Assembly: GCA_044224905.1 (NCBI GenBank)
Contig: JBGAJN010000002.1
Coordinates: 930,001 to 994,000, forward strand
DNA length: 64,000 bases
Direction: 5' to 3'
From: JBGAJN01 sp044224905
GTDB lineage: Bacteria; Verrucomicrobiota; Verrucomicrobiia; Limisphaerales; JBGAJN01
The notes beneath the pieces were generated by a model, which saw nothing but the letters and a program-made list of their open reading frames with translations, was not told where the DNA came from and did not search any database. Positions within the stretch are counted from its first letter, which is position 1. Every line of letters starts with the position of its first letter. Positions 36,240 to 45,454 of this stretch are shown here, piece after piece. The position numbers and the translations under genes are program-made.

Positions 36240-37388
36240 ATGAATTCACGTATCCTCTTCGTCGATGACGATGAAAACCTTTTGGCCGGCATTCAGCGCA
36301 AATTGCGCAAGGTCCTGCCCATCGATATCGCCTTGGGCGGCGAGCAAGCGCTGGTCATGATGGCGGAACACGGGCCGTATGCTGTCGTGGTCGCCGACAT
36401 GCAGATGCCGTGCATGAACGGCGTCCAGTTCCTCGTCAAAGCGACTGAGCGTTCACCCGACACCGTCCGGATGATGCTGACGGGAAATGCCGATCAAAAG
36501 ACGGCCATGGACGCGGTCAACCAAGGGCATATCTTTCGGTTTCTCACCAAGCCGTGCGACACCGAGACCTTGGTTCTCGTGCTGCAAGCCGGCTTGCGCC
36601 AATACCAGCTCGTCACCGCCGAGCGCGACCTTCTCGAGAGCACTCTCAACGGCAGCATTACGATCCTCACCGATATGCTGGCCGTCTTGGACCCGCATTC
36701 GTTCGCGCTGGGGCAGCGCCTGTGCCAGTACATGATGGATTTTTCGCAGACCTACCCGATGGAGAAGGTGTGGGAACTCGAGCTGACGGCCATGCTCGCG
36801 CAGATCGGTTGCGTCACGGTTCCGGCTCCTTTGCTACGGAAAGCGCGCGAGGGACAACAGCTCACGGAGGCGGAAGCGGCTGTCCTCAATCGCATTCCCG
36901 AAATCGGCTACCAACTGCTGTGCAATATTCCTCGCATGGAGTCCGTGGCCAACGCCATTCGCTATCAATCAAAAAACTTCGATGGCACGGGTTTCCCTGC
37001 TGACGCTGTAGCTGGGGAGGAAATTCCGATCGGCGCGCGCCTCGTGCGCGTCCTGCGCGACCTCCTGATCATGGAGAGCAATCACATTTCTCCGCTCAAA
37101 GCCCTGACGAAAATGCGCGCGTGCGCGGGCCGTTACGACCTGCGAGTGCTGGAATCAGTCGCGCGCGCTTTCGATGTGGAGTTGCCGGCGGCCGAATCAA
37201 CTGACGCCGCCGGCCGGTCGGTGAGCGTTCGTGAATTGGAAGTGGGACAGATATTGAAGCAGGACATTCGCACCGCGGACGGCGTGCTGCTGATCTCTGC
37301 TGGAATGGCGATCAGTTCCGTATTGCTCGTCAAACTTCAGAACTGGGCTGCGCTCGGACATATCGGTGAGCAAGTCTCCCTCGCTTAG
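36240..37388 (+). CDS. REC protein with a degenerate HD-GYP-like domain (RpfG-like layout)
   Basis: A 382-residue protein starting MNSRILFVDDDENLLAG at ATG 36240. The receiver is intact (DDDE, acceptor Asp in VVVADMQMPCMNG at about D53, Lys in TKPCDT). The second domain aligns by eye with HD-GYP phosphodiesterases but has lost the metal ligands. The usual LLHDIGK is LAQIGCVTVP, THPEIG is RIPEIG, and the HHHExxDGSGYP motif is RYQSKNFDGTGFP. It therefore should not hydrolyse c-di-GMP but may still bind a ligand or partner. A C-terminal segment (VRELEVGQILKQDI) adds a small extra domain. It is the last gene of the signalling operon. Confidence 0.9.
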   Translation: MNSRILFVDDDENLLAGIQRKLRKVLPIDIALGGEQALVMMAEHGPYAVVVADMQMPCMNGVQFLVKATERSPDTVRMMLTGNADQKTAMDAVNQGHIFRFLTKPCDTETLVLVLQAGLRQYQLVTAERDLLESTLNGSITILTDMLAVLDPHSFALGQRLCQYMMDFSQTYPMEKVWELELTAMLAQIGCVTVPAPLLRKAREGQQLTEAEAAVLNRIPEIGYQLLCNIPRMESVANAIRYQSKNFDGTGFPADAVAGEEIPIGARLVRVLRDLLIMESNHISPLKALTKMRACAGRYDLRVLESVARAFDVELPAAESTDAAGRSVSVRELEVGQILKQDIRTADGVLLISAGMAISSVLLVKLQNWAALGHIGEQVSLA

Positions 37389-37499
37389 AGTCTATCGGAA
37401 ATCGAAGCCTGTTTGAGTGACGGGCAGGAAGAGTCGCGGTCGGTCGGAATTCTCCGTTGAAGTTCCGATCCGCTCGCCGTTATTCTCTGCGCACTCAAT

Positions 37500-38417
37500 A
37501 TGAATCTCCATCTGCCCCTCGTCGTTGGACTGTTCTCCATTTTAGCCCTCACCGCTGCTGCGCAACCCAAGGTGGGTAAGCCCGCGAGTTCTGCTCCGCC
37601 GCGCGAAGCGTTTCCGCTCTGGCCCAACGGCGCGCCCGGCGCTCTCGGCACTACGGACAAGGACATTCCCACGCTCACACCGTTCTTCGCGCCGGCGACG
37701 AAGTCAACTGGTGCCTCGATCGTGGTGTGCCCCGGTGGCGGCTACGGCGGCCTTGCTCCGCACGAAGGCGCTCATTACGCGCTGTGGTTGAACGAGCAGG
37801 GTATCTCGGCGTTCGTGTTGAAGTATCGCCTCGGCTCGGGCGGTTATCATCACCCGATCATGCTCGGTGATGTCGCGCGCGCGATTCGCACGGTTCGCGC
37901 CAACGCGGAGAAATGGAAACTCGATCCCAAGCACATCGGCGTGATGGGTTCGTCCGCCGGTGGCCATCTCGCGTCAACGATCCTGACGCACTTCGATGCT
38001 GGCGATGCCAATGCCGCGGACCCGATCGACAAGGTGAGTTCCCGTCCCGACCTCGGCATTCTTTGTTACCCGGTGATCACGATGGGCGCGAACACGCACG
38101 CAGGTTCGAAGAAAAATCTCCTCGGCGAAAATCCCTCGCCGGAGTTGGTGGAACTTCTGTCGAACGAGAAACAGGTCACCAAGGACACGCCGCCGACTTT
38201 TATCTTCCACACGTTCGCCGACGCCGGCGTGAAGGTGGAGAACGCCATGGACTTCGCCGCGGCGCTCCGCAAGAACGGCGTGCCGTTTTCGCTGCACATC
38301 TACCCGAACGGCCCGCACGGCATCGGCCTGGGCAGCTCGCAGTGGGACCCCGACCATCGCCATCCGTGGACGACACAGTGCGCGTTCTGGCTGAAGGAGC
38401 AGGGCTTCGCGAAGTGA
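37500..38417 (+). CDS. Secreted alpha/beta hydrolase (acetylxylan-esterase/BD-FAE-like)
   Basis: A 305-residue protein with a Sec signal peptide (LPLVVGLFSILALTAAA) and an esterase fold. It has FPLWPNGAPGA near the N-terminus, the oxyanion segment VVCPGGGYGGLAPHEG, the nucleophile elbow GSSAGGHLAS, an acid in HTFADAGV, and a final His region YPNGPHGIGLG. This matches enzymes that remove acetyl or feruloyl groups from plant polysaccharides, though the exact substrate is unknown. A weak TTGAAG/TATTCT promoter pair lies just before the start (37457-37486). Confidence 0.9.
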   Translation: MNLHLPLVVGLFSILALTAAAQPKVGKPASSAPPREAFPLWPNGAPGALGTTDKDIPTLTPFFAPATKSTGASIVVCPGGGYGGLAPHEGAHYALWLNEQGISAFVLKYRLGSGGYHHPIMLGDVARAIRTVRANAEKWKLDPKHIGVMGSSAGGHLASTILTHFDAGDANAADPIDKVSSRPDLGILCYPVITMGANTHAGSKKNLLGENPSPELVELLSNEKQVTKDTPPTFIFHTFADAGVKVENAMDFAAALRKNGVPFSLHIYPNGPHGIGLGSSQWDPDHRHPWTTQCAFWLKEQGFAK

Positions 38418-38452
38418 CGCGGAGCCGCCTCCTGCGAGACTGCCGTGAAGGC

Positions 38453-39502
38453 TTACTTCGCGGCCTTGAGTCCGGGCGCTAATTTCAAGTGCTTGTCGAA
38501 CCAGTCGAGCTCGAGCTGGGTCGCTTCCTCGAAGCCTGCCCCGTAAACGCCGTAGTGCATCATACCTTTGAGCACGTGATAGTGCACCGGTGTGCCCTTC
38601 TTTTTCAAAATCTCGTAAACTGCTTCGCCGTTCTGGTGGCGATCCATTAACTCCTCGTTCTCCGCATCGATGATCAAAGTGGGCGCGGTGATTTTCTCCG
38701 CGGACTCGATGGCGTTGTAGCCGATTCCCTTTGCGGGATTGGCGCGCATGTTGTCATAGCGCGAGAGTTTGCCGCCGAGCTTGCCGGTCTCAAACGGCAC
38801 CGGCTCGATCTCACCGCGCGCCTGCTTCGTGAGGAGATCAAACGCCCGCTGCGTGGCGGCGGGAGGGCGACCGCCGCCCATGCCGGGAACTTGCGCCGCG
38901 ACGCACTTGATGCGCGGATCATTGCCGGCGGTCCACACCGCCAAGCCGCCGCCGTAGCTCGAGCCCATCACGCCCAGACGCGTGGCGTCCACCAGCGGAT
39001 CACCGGCGAGAAAACTGATCGCGGCGCGAATGTCCAAAGCTTGATCGGCGAAATCCATCTGCCAGCGGACCGCCCGCGCGTGGACGTTCACTTCGCCCTT
39101 CGCGTCGAGCTTGGGCATCTTGTCGAGCATCATCAACTTGCTGTCGCTCTCGCCCCAGCCGCGATAATCGAAAACAAGGTAAGCGAAACCGTTCTGCGCG
39201 AAGCGCGGGCCGATCCGCTGACCACCGCCGCCGGCCTTGGTGCCGCCTGTTCCGTTGCAAAACACTACGGCAGGAAGCTTTTCGTCCGGCTTGCGATTCT
39301 TCGGGAGATACAAATCACCGGCCATTCGCGTGCCGTCGCTCCAGATGACCACAGCTTTCTTTTCAACGTTGTCCGGCAGCGCGGCGCGACCTTTAGCTCC
39401 AGCGGCCGCGTGGCTGGTGAGCGTTGTATTGCTGAAGCACGCCAAGATGCCGGACGCGAGGACAGCGCGCAGAAAGGGTGCGAAGTGCGGGTGATGAAGC
39501 AT
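38453..39502 (-). CDS. Secreted alpha/beta hydrolase of the dienelactone-hydrolase/S15 type
   Basis: A 349-residue protein with a signal peptide (AVLASGILACFSNTTLTSHA). The fold shows KKAVVIWSDGTRMAGDLYLP, the oxyanion region VVFCNGTGGTKAG, FDYRGWGESDS, the nucleophile elbow GSSYGGGLAVWTAG, DAENEELMD for the acid, and MMHYGVYG for the His. It is convergent with the preceding hydrolase (35 bases apart). The substrate is unknown. Confidence 0.85.
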   Translation of the reverse strand: MLHHPHFAPFLRAVLASGILACFSNTTLTSHAAAGAKGRAALPDNVEKKAVVIWSDGTRMAGDLYLPKNRKPDEKLPAVVFCNGTGGTKAGGGGQRIGPRFAQNGFAYLVFDYRGWGESDSKLMMLDKMPKLDAKGEVNVHARAVRWQMDFADQALDIRAAISFLAGDPLVDATRLGVMGSSYGGGLAVWTAGNDPRIKCVAAQVPGMGGGRPPAATQRAFDLLTKQARGEIEPVPFETGKLGGKLSRYDNMRANPAKGIGYNAIESAEKITAPTLIIDAENEELMDRHQNGEAVYEILKKKGTPVHYHVLKGMMHYGVYGAGFEEATQLELDWFDKHLKLAPGLKAAK

Positions 39503-39747
39503 GCCGCTTATGATGCCGTTGGCGCGAATTGGTTACAATCACTCGGCGAATAACTGTTGATAACCGGTGAGAAACTTCCGCCGCAATCTAGTTGCTGGCG
39601 TGAGAAAATTCCCCAGAGTGAAACACTGTCGGGGTTGGCAACACCACCGCGACCGATTCGGCAAAAGGCCGCGTCGAACAATTTATCCGGAGAACCGTTG
39701 GAGCCGCGGAAGCGGCGGAATTCAAGGCAGCTTTTCCTGTTCGTGTT

Positions 39748-42700
39748 ATGCACTTTCATTTTCATTTCAAGGCAACGTCGCGGACCGCGCGGCTGATCGC
39801 AGCGACAATGGTGTGGCTGGTCGGCGTTATCGCCACCTCGGCGCGTCCCGGTGATTTCGCGGAGGGTTTGCAGGTGATCCCGCGCGGGCCGGCACTCCGT
39901 CCGGACGCCGGGCTCGAGCTTCGCTTCGATGAAGCGGTGATCTCCGACGAGCAACTCGGCACGGGCACGGCGCCGTCGCCGCTCGTGATCGCGCCGGAAA
40001 TCGTGGGGCGCTTCGAGTGGGTCAGTCCGCGCAGCGGCGTTTTCACGCCGAGCAACTCCCTGCCGTTGGCGACGGCGTATCGGTTTCGATTGAAGCGCGG
40101 TTGGACCAATGCCGCCGGGACCGTGCTGCGCGCACGTTTGGATTACGAGTGGAAGACAGAGCCCTTCTCGGCGGCGATGGAAAAGGCGTGGTGGCATTCG
40201 GGCACGAACGACATCTCGGTCCTGCCGACGCTCAATGTGCAATTCAACGCGCCCGTCGACGCCGGAGCGCTCACGGCCGGTTTGCGCTTTCAGGATCACG
40301 CCGGCAGGCGGGTCGGGGCAAGGGTGGCGCCAATTCAACCCGTGAAGGCAGAGCCACCGACTGCGTTGCGCTGGAGCGTCACGCCGGAGAATCCCTTGCC
40401 CGCAGGCACCAACTGGCAATTCATCATCGCAAAAGGTTTGCCGAGCGCGGATGGCAAACATCGCGTCGCGGCGGAGGTTCGCGAGGCGTTGGGCAACGTG
40501 ACGCCGTTTGAAGTGCTGTCGATCACGACGCACAACACCGTCGACAACGGGAAACGGATTCGACTGCGGTTTTCGAAACAACTTGGACAGCGTATCGCGG
40601 CGTCGAATCTCTCCGAGTTCATCACCGTTCTGCCGGCGCCGACGAACGTCGTTCTCGACGGTTGGTACGATACCGTGTCGTTGCGTGGAGATTTTCGCCT
40701 GGGCACGCCGTATCGCGTGGTGGTGTTGCCCGGCTTGCCGGCGCAAGAGCCGATCAAGCTGGCGAATCAGGTCGTCGAGACCGTGCAGTTCGAACCAATG
40801 CCGCCGAGGCTTTATTTTCCGGCGTTCGCCACACACCAATGGAGCGCCGGCGCGCGACGGTTCTCGCTCCTGCAGGTGAACACGCCGCGGGTTTCCGTGC
40901 GCGTGAAGGAACTCGACCCCGCGAATCTCGTCCACGGTTTGCGCGGGTTCCGCAGTTATTTTCGCTCCGGCAACATTTTCTCCGGCGACAACTACGAACC
41001 GCATCAACGCATCGATTTCAATCTTGTTCCCGGGCGCACTGTGTTCTCGCAGCAGTTCGACACCGGCGCGGTCATCGATGAAGCCGGCGCGTTTGATCTT
41101 TCGTGGGACGAACTCGCGGGCGGCCGGAAGCGTGGAATGTTTTTCGTCTGCGCTGAGGCGGTGGTTGATCGCGATCGCACGCCGCACGCTCCGGGCGTCG
41201 AGTCGCTCGTGCAATTGTCCGATCTCGGCGTAGCGTGGAAACGCGCGACCGACGAAAATTTTCTCTACGTCTTCTCTTACGCGACGGGCAAGCCGGTGCC
41301 GAATGCTCGCGTGCGGTTTGCGGACGACGACGGCCTGCCGTTACAAACGGCCACCACGGATGCGAGCGGCATCGCGCGCCTGCCGGTAGCGAAGCCCGTG
41401 CAGCCCGACATAACGGAAGCCTCCGGCTCGACTCCGCCCGCACCATCTGTCCCGGCGCGCCGGCCAACTCGAAGCGGCCTGACTCCGGTGGTCGTGCCGG
41501 TCGAAGAGAAGAAGCCCGACTGGCTCGTGGTGGAAACGAAGAGCGATCGTCATGTGCTGGAGTGGAACCGTCCCGGAGATGACATTCCGTTGTATCGCTT
41601 CAACCTGAATCAAGACTGGAGCGAGCGTCCTCGCCCCAATCTCCGTTGGGTGGTGTTCACGGATCGCGGCTTGTATCGACCGGGCGAAACCGTTCACGTG
41701 AAGGCCATCGTGCGCGAGTGGGCCGATCACCGTCTCGCCGCGCCGAAGCTTCCGCCGGTTACGCTTTCGTTGCGTGATCCACGCGGGCGCGAATGTTTTT
41801 CCACGAATGCGGCCGTCAGTGAGCTGGGCTCATTCGATGTCTCGTTCGCGTTGCCCGTCGCCACGCTCGGCACTTACGAATTAAAGCTTCAGTCGTCGGG
41901 TCTCGTGCATCAGCAGGGGATTCTGGTGCAAGAATTCAAGACGGACGCCTTCGAAGTGAAGCTGCGCGCGCGTCGCAGCTACGGCGCGAGCGAGCCGATC
42001 TCGATTCCCCTCACGGCGAATTATTACTTCGGCAAAAAGCTCGAGCAGGCTTCGGTCGCCTGGTCCATCAGCGCTGAGGAAACGCCTTTCGCGCCGGCGG
42101 ATTTCCCCGGATTCCATTTCGATCCTTCGGGGGACGCGCTCATGCCGGGAATGGAAACGGTGACGCTGGCTTCGGGCGGCACCAACGCGCTCGATGCTTC
42201 CGGGGCGACGCAGATCCAGCCGGTGGTCAGTTTCAATCGCGCTGCGCCGCGTCCGCGTTTGGTGCAGTTGCTTGCGGAAGTAACTGACGTGAATCAGCAG
42301 ACCATCTCGCAATCGGCTTCGTTTACTTGCCACAGCTCCGACTTCTATCTCGGGCTCGCACAGCAGCAGTATGTAATTGCCGCCGGCAAGGAGTTGTCGC
42401 TGCGCGCGGTGGCTGTCGATGCCAGCGGGCGCCCGTATGCGAAGCCGGTCGAAGCGACGTTGAGCGTGCAGAAGGAGCTGTGGAACACCGTGCGCGTTCA
42501 TGGCGCGGGAACGGCGATGACCTTCAACAATCAGCGCAGGTATACCCGCGTGTCGGAACAACCATTCACCATCCCGGCGAATCGCGGCGCGACGAACGCG
42601 AGTGAGGTGAAAGTAAAACTCACCGAGCCGGGCCAGTATGTTTTGCTGGTTCGCTCGCAGGACGAGCACAGCAATCTCGTCGTTAACGCCACTTCAGTGG

Positions 42701-45432
42701 ACGTTTCGCAGGCGGGAGCGGAAGTCGCATGGGAGGCGCACAACGATGAGCAATTTCAACTCGAGCCGGATCGCGCCGTTTATGAGCCCGGTGCAACAGC
42801 GGTGATCCTCGTCAAGACACCCGTGAGCGGCGAAGCGCTCGTGACTATCGAAGGTGATCGCGTGATGCGTTCTTTCGTCACGAACCTGACCGGCAACGCG
42901 CCGAGCATCGAGGTCCCGCTCACCGACCGTGATCTGCCCAATGTATACGTGTCCGTGTTGTTGATCCGCGGTGGCAAGCAAAGCACGCACAAGATCAAGA
43001 TGCCTGAGCATCGGATCGGCTACTGCGAGCTGAAGGTTCAAACGCCGCACACGCGACTCAACGTGAAGGTCAACGCGTCGAAGACGGAGTTTCAACCCGG
43101 GCAGACCGTGCGTTTGAGCGGCGACGTTCGTGATCTTGCTGGTCAAGTTGCGGCGAATTCTGAGGTCACGCTCTTCGCCGTCGATGACGCCGTGCTCTCG
43201 ATGACCGGTTACGAGGCGCCCGAGCCGCACAGGGTTTTCTACGCCCCGTTGCCGCTGCGGGTTTTTACCGGACTCACTTTGCCGAGGCTATTCACCGAAG
43301 ATCCCTCGCGGCGTCCGTTTTCAAACAAGGGCTACCTCGTCGGCGGTGGTGGCGAGCCAGCTTTTGGTTTGCGGAAAAAATTTCTCCCGTGTCCGTTTTG
43401 GAATGGTCGTTTGATGACGGATGCGCAAGGGCATTTTGAGGCCAGCTTCACTGCGCCCGACAGCCTCACGCGGTATCGCATCTTGGCGATGGCGCATAAT
43501 GCCGCGCAACAGTTCGGTCTCGGTGAGAGCACGTTCACGATTCGCAAACCGGTGATGATCGAGCCTGCGACGCCAGACTTTGCGCGCATCGGCGACGAGG
43601 TAATCGCGCGCGCGGTCGTATACAACGAGAGTGACGAGCCGCGCGATGTCCGCGTGACGTTGAAGCTCGACGAGCACGCCCAAGCGGTCGCGCGCACGAA
43701 TGCCTTGCGCCGCGACGTGAAGTTGCCACCGCACACGACCGTGGCGGTCGAGTTCCCGATCGCCTTTCGGCGGGTGGGCGCGGCCAAGTTGATCTGGAAG
43801 GCGATGCTGGTGAGCGGAGGAAAAGAAACGTTCGCCGATGGCGTCGAGAACATGTTGAACGTGGACTATCGCACGCCCGCGCTGCGCGAAGTGTTCAACG
43901 CCCGCATCACCACGCCGCAGACCAATCTCCTCGCGGGCGCGAATCCGCAACTGCTCGCGGGCGATGGCGCGGTCACCGTGTCGGTGTCCAACACGCGCTT
44001 GAGCTGGCTTGGCGAGGCGATGTCGCAGTTGTTGCATTATCCGTACGGCTGCGTGGAGCAAACCAGTTCGAGCCTGCTTCCGTGGATCGCGTTGCACGAT
44101 TTGCCGATGGCCTCGATCGGGCGGTCGAAGGCCGAAGTAGATGCCGCCGTTCGCGCGGGCATCCAGCGATTGTTCACGATGCAGACGTCGTCGGGCGGAC
44201 TCTCTTATTGGCCCGGCGGTGCTGATCCCGATCGCTGGGGAAGCGCGTATGGCGGCTTGGTGCTGGCGCTGGCGCGCCGTGCTGGTTGGGCGGTGCCGGA
44301 AACGGAGTTCGACACGTTGCTTGAATATTTGAGCGGGCGGCTGCGCAATACCGTGCGCTGGGACAAGGGCGCGGCGCTAACGGAGAACTGCCTCGCGATG
44401 TATGCGCTGGCGATCAGTGGTCGCGCGGAAGCCGGCTATCACGAACAAGCCTTCGCGAAACGCGCGCTGCTCACTCGCGAAAACCGCGCCGTGCTGGCGC
44501 TCGCCATCACCGCGAGTAAAGGCCCATCGACGATGGTCGCCGAGTTGTTGAAGGACGAGCCCGTGCAGCCTGCGAAGCATGAGGATTGGTTCGCGTGCGC
44601 TGCGCGAGAAAAGGCGTTGCGCCTGCTCGCGTTGTGCGAATTTCAGGCGAACGATCCGCGCGTCGAAGCGGCCACGCGCGAATTGATTGATCTGCAAATC
44701 GGCGGACACTGGACCACGACCCAAGGCAATGCGTGGTCGCTACTCGCTTTGGCGGCGTGGTCGGCGAACGTCGAGCGCGGTGGACAGGCAGTTCACGGGA
44801 ACATTTCCTGGGGAACGAATCGTGTTACGTTTGAGTTGCCGGCCGGCCTGACGTCCCGCGAGATTCGTCTTCCTTTGGTGAAAGAGACGGCGACGTTGCC
44901 GTTGATCTTGGAATTTCCCGGAACGAATCAACTTTACGCGCAGACGCGGGTCGAAAGCCATCCGCGGGCGGCTGAACGTGGCGCCGTCACGCACACGCAT
45001 GCGATCCGGCGGGAATATCAGCGCGTGAAGGAAGACGGAAAATTGGAACCCGCGGATCATTTGCGCGTTGGTGATCGCGTGCGCGTGACGCTGCGACTGG
45101 ATGTGCCGACGGAAGCCCGTTATGTCGCCGTCGAAGATCCGCTGCCGGCGTTCTTCGAACCGGTGATCGATGGAATGGTGACGCGGCGGACCCGCGCGCC
45201 GATCGGCGATACGCCGTCGGCGTGGTGGTGCGATTTCCAGGAATTCCGTACTGACCGCGCGTTGTTCTTCCGCGATTACCTGCCGAAGGGGAAGTACGAG
45301 ATTCATTACCTCGCGCGTGTTCGCGCCGCGGGACAGGCGAGCGCGCCCGCCGCGAGGATCGAGGAAATGTATCACCCGGAGAAATACGGTTTGTCCGCGC
45401 CCGCGGTGATCGGCGCTCGTGCGGCTGAGTGA
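39748..45432 (+). CDS. Bacterial alpha-2-macroglobulin family protein
   Basis: A 1894-residue exported giant that traps proteases in the periplasm, like YfhM/MagD. It has a hydrophobic leader but no lipobox Cys, unlike many relatives. It is built of macroglobulin MG domains, with a conspicuous Pro-rich stretch (ASGSTPPAPSVPARRPTRSG at about 555-575) as a possible exposed region. The MG2-type entry WVVFTDRGLYRPGETVHVKA lies at about 630. The A2M central domain is followed by the thioester motif CVEQ (C1435-Q1438) inside YPYGCVEQTSSSLLPW and an alpha/alpha-toroid. The intact CxEQ suggests a functional thioester. It lies just before pbpC (23 bases to its ATG), the classic pairing for peptidoglycan-damage defence. 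Confidence 0.93.
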   Translation: MHFHFHFKATSRTARLIAATMVWLVGVIATSARPGDFAEGLQVIPRGPALRPDAGLELRFDEAVISDEQLGTGTAPSPLVIAPEIVGRFEWVSPRSGVFTPSNSLPLATAYRFRLKRGWTNAAGTVLRARLDYEWKTEPFSAAMEKAWWHSGTNDISVLPTLNVQFNAPVDAGALTAGLRFQDHAGRRVGARVAPIQPVKAEPPTALRWSVTPENPLPAGTNWQFIIAKGLPSADGKHRVAAEVREALGNVTPFEVLSITTHNTVDNGKRIRLRFSKQLGQRIAASNLSEFITVLPAPTNVVLDGWYDTVSLRGDFRLGTPYRVVVLPGLPAQEPIKLANQVVETVQFEPMPPRLYFPAFATHQWSAGARRFSLLQVNTPRVSVRVKELDPANLVHGLRGFRSYFRSGNIFSGDNYEPHQRIDFNLVPGRTVFSQQFDTGAVIDEAGAFDLSWDELAGGRKRGMFFVCAEAVVDRDRTPHAPGVESLVQLSDLGVAWKRATDENFLYVFSYATGKPVPNARVRFADDDGLPLQTATTDASGIARLPVAKPVQPDITEASGSTPPAPSVPARRPTRSGLTPVVVPVEEKKPDWLVVETKSDRHVLEWNRPGDDIPLYRFNLNQDWSERPRPNLRWVVFTDRGLYRPGETVHVKAIVREWADHRLAAPKLPPVTLSLRDPRGRECFSTNAAVSELGSFDVSFALPVATLGTYELKLQSSGLVHQQGILVQEFKTDAFEVKLRARRSYGASEPISIPLTANYYFGKKLEQASVAWSISAEETPFAPADFPGFHFDPSGDALMPGMETVTLASGGTNALDASGATQIQPVVSFNRAAPRPRLVQLLAEVTDVNQQTISQSASFTCHSSDFYLGLAQQQYVIAAGKELSLRAVAVDASGRPYAKPVEATLSVQKELWNTVRVHGAGTAMTFNNQRRYTRVSEQPFTIPANRGATNASEVKVKLTEPGQYVLLVRSQDEHSNLVVNATSVDVSQAGAEVAWEAHNDEQFQLEPDRAVYEPGATAVILVKTPVSGEALVTIEGDRVMRSFVTNLTGNAPSIEVPLTDRDLPNVYVSVLLIRGGKQSTHKIKMPEHRIGYCELKVQTPHTRLNVKVNASKTEFQPGQTVRLSGDVRDLAGQVAANSEVTLFAVDDAVLSMTGYEAPEPHRVFYAPLPLRVFTGLTLPRLFTEDPSRRPFSNKGYLVGGGGEPAFGLRKKFLPCPFWNGRLMTDAQGHFEASFTAPDSLTRYRILAMAHNAAQQFGLGESTFTIRKPVMIEPATPDFARIGDEVIARAVVYNESDEPRDVRVTLKLDEHAQAVARTNALRRDVKLPPHTTVAVEFPIAFRRVGAAKLIWKAMLVSGGKETFADGVENMLNVDYRTPALREVFNARITTPQTNLLAGANPQLLAGDGAVTVSVSNTRLSWLGEAMSQLLHYPYGCVEQTSSSLLPWIALHDLPMASIGRSKAEVDAAVRAGIQRLFTMQTSSGGLSYWPGGADPDRWGSAYGGLVLALARRAGWAVPETEFDTLLEYLSGRLRNTVRWDKGAALTENCLAMYALAISGRAEAGYHEQAFAKRALLTRENRAVLALAITASKGPSTMVAELLKDEPVQPAKHEDWFACAAREKALRLLALCEFQANDPRVEAATRELIDLQIGGHWTTTQGNAWSLLALAAWSANVERGGQAVHGNISWGTNRVTFELPAGLTSREIRLPLVKETATLPLILEFPGTNQLYAQTRVESHPRAAERGAVTHTHAIRREYQRVKEDGKLEPADHLRVGDRVRVTLRLDVPTEARYVAVEDPLPAFFEPVIDGMVTRRTRAPIGDTPSAWWCDFQEFRTDRALFFRDYLPKGKYEIHYLARVRAAGQASAPAARIEEMYHPEKYGLSAPAVIGARAAE

Positions 45433-45454
45433 TCGAGCAATCTTTTCCCGTGCG

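Noticed and set aside
39508..41214. A 568-codon minus-strand frame inside the macroglobulin gene
   Set aside because: Arg-rich low-complexity translation, antisense to a well-supported gene.
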